Shown here one piece after another: positions 1 through 5,329 of a stretch of DNA of 5,827 nucleotides. The stretch covers positions 1 through 5,827 of the forward strand of contig JAUVRV010000204.1 in the NCBI GenBank assembly GCA_030597435.1, in the 5' to 3' direction. A program made the position numbers and the translations under genes. The notes beneath the pieces are model-generated. The model worked only from the letters and a program-made list of their open reading frames with translations, did not search any database and had not been told where the DNA came from. The stretch is from Gemmatimonadales bacterium (GTDB lineage: Bacteria > Gemmatimonadota > Gemmatimonadetes > Gemmatimonadales > GWC2-71-9). Each line of letters starts with the position of its first letter. Within the stretch, counting starts at the first letter, position 1.

Positions 1-1
1 A

Positions 2-2536
2 GTCGTACACAGGGACATCAAGCCGGACAACGTAATGCTGTCCGGTCGCCACGCGCTGGTGACCGACTTTGGAGTTGCCAAGGCCGTGAGTGAGGCGACA
101 GGACGGCAACAGTTGACTACCGAAGGGATAGCACTAGGCACGCCCACGTATATGTCACCTGAGCAGGCTGCCGCCGATCCACACATCGATCATCGCGCGG
201 ACATCTACAGCGTGGGCGCTGTTGCATACGAGTTGCTGACAGGTAGACCACCGTTCCTTGGCACTACACCGCAGATGATCCTCTCGGCACACATGACTGA
301 CACTCCCGAACCGGTGACGAAGTACCGTGCGGCGGTACCGCCCGCTTTGGCGGAGTTGGTGATGACGTGCTTGGAGAAGAAGGCGGCCGACCGCTGGCAG
401 AGTACGGAGGAGATGCTGGTGCGGCTCGAGGTGCTGGCCACGCCGAGCGGCGGCATCACCCCGACAGGTACGCAGCCGGTGGCCCGGGGTCGCAGGACTG
501 CGATTGGCGCCGTCGCCACGGTCGGGTTGATTGTCGTAGCGGTGGTCGTTGGTGTCTTGCTCCGCTCTCGCTCGCAGCCGGGAGTCGATCCGAACCTCCT
601 TGCCGTTGCGCCGTTCGACGTGTTGTCGCAGCAAGAGGGGCTGGCTGTGTGGGGCGAGGGCATGATGGACCTGCTGTCACGCAGCCTGGACGGGGCCGGG
701 CCGCTCCGCACCCTCTCACCCACGATGTCCGTGCGACGCTGGGAGGGACGGGCCGATGCAGCGTCTGCCGCGGCCTTCGGCCGTCGCACGGGCGCCGGCC
801 TGGTGGTGTACGGGACGCTGGTCGGTGTAGGCGGCGACTCTGCTCGGGTAGCGGCCACACTGTTTGATGTGGCACGAGGCTCCGCCCTGGCCGAGGCTGA
901 GCTGCGCGACCGCGCCGACCGGGTGGACCGGCTGTCGGATTCGTTAGCCGTTCGATTACTGGCAGGTCTCAGTCGCAGGTGGTCGATTGCAGGGGCACCG
1001 CTCTACTCGCTTGGCTCGACGTCACCGGCCGCAATCAAGGTGTTCCTCCAAGGAGAGGCGCACTATCGCCGGTCGAGCTGGGACTCGGCTAGGGCCTACT
1101 ACGAACAGGCTGTCGATCTCGATAGCTCGTTTGCGCTTGCCTATCGCAAAATCGGCATCGTGTTGGGTTGGAATGAGCTGGAATTCGGTCTCGGCTCTGC
1201 GGCGCTGTTGCCGTACCAGCTACGCGCCGGCGAGTTGAACCGTGGGCTCGCTCCGCGCGAGAGCCTCCTGATAGTCGCCGAGTCTCTCTATGCCGGGCTG
1301 ATCCCGTCGTTCGACGGGGACTGGTCGCGCGTTGACCGTTTGCTGGCAACAATGGAGCACGCCGCGCGTCGGTACCCTGAGGATCCCGAGGTGTGGAACG
1401 AGTTGGGTGAGGCACGGTTCCACTTTGGGCAGTCGGCCGGTGTGACGCTCGAGGCGACCGAGGAAGCCTTCCGGCACGCCATCGAACTCGACTCGGGCTT
1501 CGCGCCTGCTTACATCCATGCCACCGAACTCGCCCTTCGGTTGGGGGGTGCGGCAGCGGGTCGTCGCACCCTGGCGGGGCTTCTAGCCCTCGGTCCAACC
1601 GGGTACGAGGCCGGCGCCGCGCACCTTGCTCAGGCGCTGCTCGATCCCGAGCGTGCTCAGTCGGCAGCAGTGGAGGCGGCGTTGGACACTCTGTCGGACC
1701 TGGCGATGGTTCACGCCATCACTCACCTCCAGTACTATCCCGACTCGGCTGAGTCCGCCCTCAGAATCGCTCGTGCTTGGGCCGAGCGGTCGTCGGGTAG
1801 CCTGAGTGACCTGAGGTGGTTACTCGCCTTCCGTGGCCACGTAGACGAAGCGTATCAGGTGTTGGAACAGTCGGATTGGCGCACTCCGCAGGTTAGCAAC
1901 TGGTTCGCACACAGCACGTTCGCCGAGCTGGCGCTGCTCGGGGCATTCCCCGATGATACGGTACGCGCGGTGTACGATGCGTGGCTCAGCGCCGGCTACG
2001 GCCAGGGGACCTACCTCACCCATCGCTGGCGGGCCGACAAAGGCGACACCGTTTCGCTCCAGCGGATCATGCAGATCAGCGAGATTGGGCTCGACCAATT
2101 GCGAGGAGCGCAGGACCCCGACACCGCGCTCGTGTGGTGGGCGAGTCAATGCGCGACGGCGTATCTGTCCCTTGCCCGTGGCGATACGACAGCCGCTCTA
2201 GAACAGTTCGACGCTCTCAAGCAGTGGCCAACGGTACCGTTGGCCTACAAGGAGCGCCTGACGCGAGCGCAGCTGCTTGCGGCCGTGGGGAGGGATGAGG
2301 AAGCGGCCGCGATCCTGGATCAGATACCCAGCGTTGGCTACGTTCCAGGACCGGTTGAGGTGATATGGATTCTGGAACGTGCGCGGGTCAACGAGCGTCT
2401 GGGCAACCGAGAGAAGGCTGTCGAGAGCTACTCCTATGTTATGGACGTGTGGCGTCATGCCGATCCGCTGCTACAGCCGTTTGTAGAGGAGGCCCGAACG
2501 GCGCTGGCACGGTTGGCCGGGGAGCCGAGCCGTTGA
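2..2536 (+). CDS. Membrane Ser/Thr protein kinase with TolB-like and TPR sensor region (5'-truncated)
   Basis: The reading frame is open from base 2, so the N-lobe (P-loop, VAIK lysine) lies off the left edge; 844 residues are visible (numbered from the first visible Val). The C-lobe shows HRDIKPDN (3-10, an RD-type catalytic loop with Asp5, Lys7, Asn10), DFG (22-24), the activation loop with Thr39/Thr40, GTPTYMSPE (46-54), DIYSVG (67-72) and the subdomain XI Arg (131). A single hydrophobic helix follows at about 166-187, flanked by arginines, so the kinase should be cytoplasmic and the rest periplasmic. Residues about 199-325 (LLAVAPFDVLSQQ onward) resemble the TolB/FlgO-like domain found in such kinases. 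TPR-like helices are visible at about 341-390, 459-515 and near the C-terminus. Role (inference): transmembrane signalling by protein phosphorylation in response to an unknown periplasmic cue. The family call is very secure; ligand and targets are unknown. The next gene starts 2 nt after the stop. Confidence 0.95.
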   Translation, partial: VVHRDIKPDNVMLSGRHALVTDFGVAKAVSEATGRQQLTTEGIALGTPTYMSPEQAAADPHIDHRADIYSVGAVAYELLTGRPPFLGTTPQMILSAHMTDTPEPVTKYRAAVPPALAELVMTCLEKKAADRWQSTEEMLVRLEVLATPSGGITPTGTQPVARGRRTAIGAVATVGLIVVAVVVGVLLRSRSQPGVDPNLLAVAPFDVLSQQEGLAVWGEGMMDLLSRSLDGAGPLRTLSPTMSVRRWEGRADAASAAAFGRRTGAGLVVYGTLVGVGGDSARVAATLFDVARGSALAEAELRDRADRVDRLSDSLAVRLLAGLSRRWSIAGAPLYSLGSTSPAAIKVFLQGEAHYRRSSWDSARAYYEQAVDLDSSFALAYRKIGIVLGWNELEFGLGSAALLPYQLRAGELNRGLAPRESLLIVAESLYAGLIPSFDGDWSRVDRLLATMEHAARRYPEDPEVWNELGEARFHFGQSAGVTLEATEEAFRHAIELDSGFAPAYIHATELALRLGGAAAGRRTLAGLLALGPTGYEAGAAHLAQALLDPERAQSAAVEAALDTLSDLAMVHAITHLQYYPDSAESALRIARAWAERSSGSLSDLRWLLAFRGHVDEAYQVLEQSDWRTPQVSNWFAHSTFAELALLGAFPDDTVRAVYDAWLSAGYGQGTYLTHRWRADKGDTVSLQRIMQISEIGLDQLRGAQDPDTALVWWASQCATAYLSLARGDTTAALEQFDALKQWPTVPLAYKERLTRAQLLAAVGRDEEAAAILDQIPSVGYVPGPVEVIWILERARVNERLGNREKAVESYSYVMDVWRHADPLLQPFVEEARTALARLAGEPSR
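2226..2245. repeat. 20-bp perfect palindrome inside the kinase gene
   Basis: The half-site GGCCAACGGT is followed directly by its exact reverse complement with no spacer, so the 20 bp read the same on both strands. It lies in the 3' part of the kinase coding sequence, encoding roughly QWPTVPLAY within the helical repeat region. It could be a chance outcome of codon choice or a dyad-symmetric protein-binding site. Nothing around it (no gene start, no second copy seen) supports a specific function. Confidence 0.6.
2519..2524 (+). promoter_or_regulatory. Possible ribosome binding site deciding the DUF3006 start
   Basis: GGGGAG lies inside the last codons of the kinase gene. It is 8 nt from an in-frame TTG (2533) and 14 nt from the ATG (2539). 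The spacing favours the TTG, whose use would give a TTGA stop/start overlap with the kinase gene. Purine-rich hexamers are common in this GC-rich DNA, so the evidence is modest. Confidence 0.35.
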
Positions 2537-2538
2537 TT

Positions 2539-2814
2539 ATGCCTACTGAGCGGATCTATGTCGTCGACCGCATCGAAGCAAATATCGCGGTCCTGGTAGA
2601 TGAAGCGGGCTCTGAGACACTCGTTCCCCTCAAGAGGTTCAGGAATCCGCTGCGTGAGGGATCGGTCATAAGAGTGCCAGTCGATAGCAAGGCCAATCCG
2701 CAATGGGGGGACGGCGCGGTCGATGAGGCAGAGACCCAGAAGCGCAAGCAGGAGGCGGAAGACATCCTGCGCAGCCTGCGTCGGCGGGATCCAAGAGGGG
2801 ATGTGGAGTTGTGA
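2539..2814 (+). CDS. DUF3006 family small protein
   Basis: A 91-residue protein whose start carries the DUF3006 hallmark, VVDRIEANIAVLVDE (8-22). It continues with a short beta-rich domain (ETLVPLKRF, GSVIRVPVD) and a charged C-terminal helix with the typical E-T-x-K-R-K-x-E pattern (65-72). The family has no proven function as far as I know; members are often encoded beside ComEC/Rec2-type metallo-beta-lactamase proteins, and no such gene is visible here. The ATG at 2539 follows the kinase stop by 2 nt. An in-frame TTG at 2533 would overlap that stop as TTGA and sits 8 nt after GGGGAG (2519-2524), a better-spaced ribosome site that would add two residues. Either start implies translational coupling to the kinase. 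The loop KANPQWGDG (51-59) looks longer than in typical members (from memory). It has no signal peptide or membrane segment, so it is probably cytoplasmic. Confidence 0.85.
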   Translation: MPTERIYVVDRIEANIAVLVDEAGSETLVPLKRFRNPLREGSVIRVPVDSKANPQWGDGAVDEAETQKRKQEAEDILRSLRRRDPRGDVEL

Positions 2815-2831
2815 GCCGCAGATGCTAGTCG

Positions 2832-2860
2832 TCTCCTTCCCCTCCTTCCCCTTCTTCTCC
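2832..2860 (+). promoter_or_regulatory. 29-nt pure pyrimidine tract with two anti-Shine-Dalgarno copies
   Basis: The leader of the KamA-like gene contains 29 consecutive C/T bases. Within it CTCCTT occurs twice (2833-2838 and 2842-2847); each copy is the exact complement of the ribosome site AAGGAG at 2897-2902. A further stretch, TTCCCCTTC (2846-2854), is perfectly complementary to GAAGGGGAA (2876-2884), giving a 9-bp hairpin with a 21-nt loop. The two pairings share bases 2846-2847 and are partly exclusive, so the leader could in principle switch between a form that hides the ribosome site and one that frees it. This is inferred from complementarity alone. No T-tract follows, so it is not a classical terminator. 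Confidence 0.4.
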
Positions 2861-2896
2861 GGTGGGGTGCGGTGGGAAGGGGAATGCGATCGCGAC

Positions 2897-2902
2897 AAGG
2901 AG
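2897..2902 (+). promoter_or_regulatory. Ribosome binding site of the KamA-like gene
   Basis: AAGGAG is a full Shine-Dalgarno match ending 8 nt before the ATG at 2911. It selects this ATG over the in-frame GTG at 2872 and ATG at 2884; the 2872 GTG falls inside the leader hairpin region. Confidence 0.8.
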
Positions 2903-2910
2903 TGAGAGTC

Positions 2911-5145
2911 ATGAATGCCATCGAGGAACTCGACCACATCGCGATCAATGTGAGATCGCACCGCCTCGTCAAGACGCTGCTCAAGGAGAACCCCAAGCTG
3001 GAGCAAATCCTGCGCAACTCGAGGAACGAGATCGAGGCGCGGGTTGGGATTCGCGAGTGGGTGTTGGAGGAACTCGAGCAGCGTCCTCAGGCCCTGGCAT
3101 ACTACGAGGGTCGCAGCTCGGACCGTGAAGGCTTTGAGGCCCTGTCGTGGAGCGCCTACGCCGCGATTCGTTTGCTCGACTATGTCGATCACGCCGGGCG
3201 CCAGTTCGAAGACCTGAACCTGCGCGGTGCCGTGGCGGTGAGCACTCCAATCCGACAGCTGTGGCTCGCGGTAAATCACGGTACGGGCGGTGCCAAGCCC
3301 GACTTCTTCGAGGACGCCGTGCATCTGTTCCGCCAGTTCTCGGGATGGAGCGAGCTGCGCAAGCCGACCCGCGAGGAGGTCGAGGGCTGGATGGAACGCT
3401 ATCCGTCCGGGCTCGACCCGCGCATCGTTGCCCTACGGGAGGAGAACCGGGAACGCATTCTCAACATCATCATCGACCGGATGGATAGCGGCGAGATTCG
3501 CAGTCAGAAGTTCCGGTTCGACAGCGGCATGTCTCGCCCGGAGAAACTCGAGCAGGCCCTGGAGTGGTGGAACGATACCCAGTTCCATCTCCACTTCGCC
3601 GTACGCTCCCCCGAGCTGCTCAATCAGATGCTGGGCAACTCACTGGATCCCGATACGATGAGTGTACTGCGGCGCGCACGTGAGGCGGGGATCCCCTTCT
3701 TCGTCAATCCCTACTATCTCTCGCTGCTCCACGTCCGCGTTCCCTACTTCGCGATCGGCGCCGACCTGGCAATCCGCCACTACGTGATCTATAGCCAGCA
3801 ACTGGTAGAAGAGTTCGGCCACATCCGGGCTTGGGAGAAGGAAGACGAAGTGGTACCTGGCAAGCCCAACGCGGCAGGATGGTGTTTACCCCCCTACGAC
3901 AACGTGCACCGGCGCTACCCTGACGTGGCCATCCTGATCCCGGACACCACCGGGCGCGCCTGCGGCGGACTGTGTGCTTCGTGCCAGCGCATGTACGACT
4001 TCCAGGGCGGCCGGTTGAACTTCGATCTGGAACGACTCGAGCCGCAACCGAGTTGGCCGGAAAAGCTGTCGCAGCTGATGAAGTACTTCGAGGAGGACTC
4101 GCAACTGCGCGATATTCTCATTACCGGCGGCGACGCCCTGATGAGCACGGACAAGGTGCTGCAACGAATCCTCGATGCGGTCTACCAGATGGCCAAGGCG
4201 AAGCGTGAGGCCAACGCCGGCCGCGAGCAGAAGTACGCCGAGATCCAGCGGGTCCGGTTGGGCACGCGGCTGCCCGTTTACTTGCCGCAGCGGATCACAC
4301 CCGAACTCACGCAGATCCTGGCCCGATTCAAGGAACAGGCCTCGGAGATCGGGGTCAGGCAGTTTGTGATCCAAACCCACATCCAGTCACCGATGGAGGT
4401 GACGCCGGAAGCGCGCGATGCGGTGCAGCAACTACTGTCCGCCGGCTGGATCCTCACCAACCAGATGGGCTCCACGACTGCTGCATCGCGCAGAGGGCAC
4501 ACGGCAAGACTGCGCCAGGTGCTCAACGAGATCGGTGTGCTGCCTTACTACACGTTCGTGGTGAAGGGATACCGGGAGAACAGTTTCAATTACGCACCAG
4601 TCGCGCGGCTGGCGCAGGAGGAGATGGAGGAGAAGGTCATCGGTCGCATACCGGAGCGCTACTACGAACTGATTCGCCGGTTGTCGGAACAATCCGAGTC
4701 CGTGGTGCGTGAAGTGAGTACGCTCAGGGGCAAGGTGTGCGTGCCATTCCTGGCGACCGATCGCAACGTCTTGAACCTCCCAGCGGTCGGCAAGAGCCTC
4801 ACGTTCCGCGTGATCGGCATTACCCGCTACGGCCGCCGCATCCTGGAGTTCGACCACGATCGCACGCGTGCGAACAGTCCCATCATCGATCGAATCGGCA
4901 AAGTGATAGTGATCGAGTCGAAGTCGATTCGTGAGTACCTGCGACAGCTCGAAGGTCTGGGTGAAGAGATCTCGGAATATGAAAGTTGCTATGGCTACTC
5001 AATGGGGCAGACAGAGCCGCGTATGCCACTATACGAGTACCCGGACTACGACTACGAACCGACCACAGAGATCACCAACTTCGAGCCGCCTAACGCAGAG
5101 CAACCGATCGCAGGTGCCGAACCGGTGTCCGCACCGGTGGGATAG
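2911..5145 (+). CDS. Long KamA-like radical-SAM protein (lysine 2,3-aminomutase family, substrate unknown)
   Basis: The protein has 744 residues; the start is set by AAGGAG 8 nt upstream. Residues 1 to about 250 are a helical region with no counterpart in the roughly 416-residue lysine 2,3-aminomutase (KAM). The KAM-like part begins at PYYLSL (267-272) and shows RYPDVAILIPD, the radical-SAM cluster motif C351-x3-C355-x2-C358 (binds the [4Fe-4S] that cleaves SAM), Arg360 where KAM Arg134 holds the substrate carboxylate, ITGGDALMSTD (SAM-binding GGD at 406-408), and RLGTRLPVYLPQRITPEL (449-466), nearly identical to KAM. Lys628 in LPAVGKS is the best candidate for the PLP Schiff-base lysine (PGGGGK in KAM). 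Lys552 replaces KAM Asp293, while Asp617 fits Asp330. Residues 689-744 form an acidic Tyr/Pro-rich tail. It is probably a cytosolic PLP- and SAM-dependent amino-acid aminomutase; the substrate is unlikely to be lysine. The family is secure, the reaction is inferred. Confidence 0.9.
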   Translation: MNAIEELDHIAINVRSHRLVKTLLKENPKLEQILRNSRNEIEARVGIREWVLEELEQRPQALAYYEGRSSDREGFEALSWSAYAAIRLLDYVDHAGRQFEDLNLRGAVAVSTPIRQLWLAVNHGTGGAKPDFFEDAVHLFRQFSGWSELRKPTREEVEGWMERYPSGLDPRIVALREENRERILNIIIDRMDSGEIRSQKFRFDSGMSRPEKLEQALEWWNDTQFHLHFAVRSPELLNQMLGNSLDPDTMSVLRRAREAGIPFFVNPYYLSLLHVRVPYFAIGADLAIRHYVIYSQQLVEEFGHIRAWEKEDEVVPGKPNAAGWCLPPYDNVHRRYPDVAILIPDTTGRACGGLCASCQRMYDFQGGRLNFDLERLEPQPSWPEKLSQLMKYFEEDSQLRDILITGGDALMSTDKVLQRILDAVYQMAKAKREANAGREQKYAEIQRVRLGTRLPVYLPQRITPELTQILARFKEQASEIGVRQFVIQTHIQSPMEVTPEARDAVQQLLSAGWILTNQMGSTTAASRRGHTARLRQVLNEIGVLPYYTFVVKGYRENSFNYAPVARLAQEEMEEKVIGRIPERYYELIRRLSEQSESVVREVSTLRGKVCVPFLATDRNVLNLPAVGKSLTFRVIGITRYGRRILEFDHDRTRANSPIIDRIGKVIVIESKSIREYLRQLEGLGEEISEYESCYGYSMGQTEPRMPLYEYPDYDYEPTTEITNFEPPNAEQPIAGAEPVSAPVG
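5121..5138 (+). other. Small stem-loop at the end of the KamA-like gene
   Basis: ACCGGTG (5121-5127) and CACCGGT (5132-5138) form a perfect 7-bp stem with a TCCG loop, ending 4 nt before the TAG stop. No U-tract follows, so it does not meet the pattern of an intrinsic terminator. It could stabilise the 3' end of the message or be a by-product of the PVSAPVG codons. Confidence 0.4.
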
Positions 5146-5157
5146 GCAGCCGGCGCG

Positions 5158-5189
5158 AGTGATGTACGATTTGCGATTTGTGATGTGAT
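5158..5189 (+). repeat. Heptamer tandem repeat, left block
   Basis: Degenerate 7-nt units run in register: AGTGATG, TACGATT, TGCGATT, TGTGATG, then a partial TGAT. The shared core is GAT at fixed spacing. The block sits directly against the left arm of the hairpin at 5190-5239, and a related block follows that hairpin. Such GAT-rich, lower-GC heptamer arrays look like intergenic repeat DNA rather than coding sequence; the function is unknown. Confidence 0.5.
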
Positions 5190-5239
5190 CTAGGACGGTC
5201 AATGACGATGGGTGGGGTGGCCGTCTTGGACCGTCCTAG
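5190..5239. repeat. 50-nt imperfect inverted repeat (hairpin) ending in CTAG
   Basis: The 18-nt arms at 5190-5207 and 5222-5239 are complementary with two mismatches. The outer 11 bp (CTAGGACGGTC / GACCGTCCTAG) are perfect, and an inner 4 bp (GACG/CGTC) closes a 14-nt G-rich loop (ATGGGTGGGGTGGC). Both ends carry CTAG. It lies between the KamA-like gene and the barrel gene and could act as a bidirectional transcription stop or mRNA-stabilising structure, or be a REP/MITE-like mobile hairpin. No T-tract follows on either strand, so a classical intrinsic terminator is not supported. Confidence 0.7.
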
Positions 5240-5243
5240 TACC

Positions 5244-5264
5244 TGCGAGTTGCGATGTGACATG
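5244..5264 (+). repeat. Heptamer tandem repeat, right block
   Basis: Three 7-nt units, TGCGAGT, TGCGATG and TGACATG, begin 4 nt after the hairpin. They resemble the left block (shared TGCGAT core) in the same orientation, so the hairpin sits inside a heptamer array rather than beside it. Confidence 0.45.
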
Positions 5265-5293
5265 TTCCGCGACCAATGCTACCACTGGGCCAC

Positions 5294-5320
5294 GGAACTT
5301 CCTTTTGCCCAGATGGTTAT
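5294..5320 (+). promoter_or_regulatory. Possible ECF (sigma-E-like) promoter of the barrel gene
   Basis: GGAACTT (5294-5300) matches the -35 element of sigma-E-type promoters exactly. A GTTAT (5316-5320) follows 15 nt later as a possible -10 element; TCTAA (5320-5324) is closer to the sigma-E -10 but its 19-nt spacing is too long. Use of GTTAT would place the transcript start close to the ATG at 5330, giving a nearly leaderless message, which fits the absence of a ribosome site. Envelope-stress control would suit an outer-membrane product. The match is partial and speculative. Confidence 0.2.
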
Positions 5321-5329
5321 CTAATCAGG

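Larger units (their letters stand above)
5146..5329. other. Intergenic region between the KamA-like and barrel genes
   Basis: This 184-nt stretch has no supported gene. It contains the heptamer blocks and the 50-nt hairpin, then about 65 nt of unique sequence before the next ATG. That last part has a 6-bp inverted repeat CTGGGC (5285-5290) / GCCCAG (5307-5312) enclosing a GGAACTT motif. An open frame from 5212 crosses the region, but it opens within the hairpin loop and its protein looks like shadow coding, so I do not call it. Confidence 0.7.

Noticed and set aside
2846..2884. Leader hairpin as an intrinsic terminator
   Set aside because: The 3' arm is followed by mixed sequence and a ribosome site with no T-run, and the loop is long (21 nt).
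2872..2910. Upstream GTG start (2872) for the KamA-like protein
   Set aside because: It lies within the leader hairpin region and lacks a well-spaced ribosome site, whereas the ATG at 2911 has AAGGAG 8 nt upstream.
2455..3324. 289-residue open frame on the minus strand
   Set aside because: It overlaps two well-supported genes and their intergenic leader, and its protein shows no recognisable domain. Long antisense frames are expected in GC-rich coding DNA.
2911..5145. Calling the gene kamA (lysine 2,3-aminomutase) or epmB (EF-P lysine modification)
   Set aside because: The length, the Lys at the Asp293 position and the altered PLP loop all differ from both. No efp or epmA neighbour is visible.
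5158..5264. Heptamer/hairpin region as a CRISPR array
   Set aside because: Units are 7 nt, degenerate and adjacent, with no spacers and no cas genes.
5320..5325. TCTAAT as a housekeeping -10 box
   Set aside because: It matches TATAAT at 5 of 6 positions, but there is no -35 at 16-18 nt spacing, and the transcript would start after the chosen ATG.
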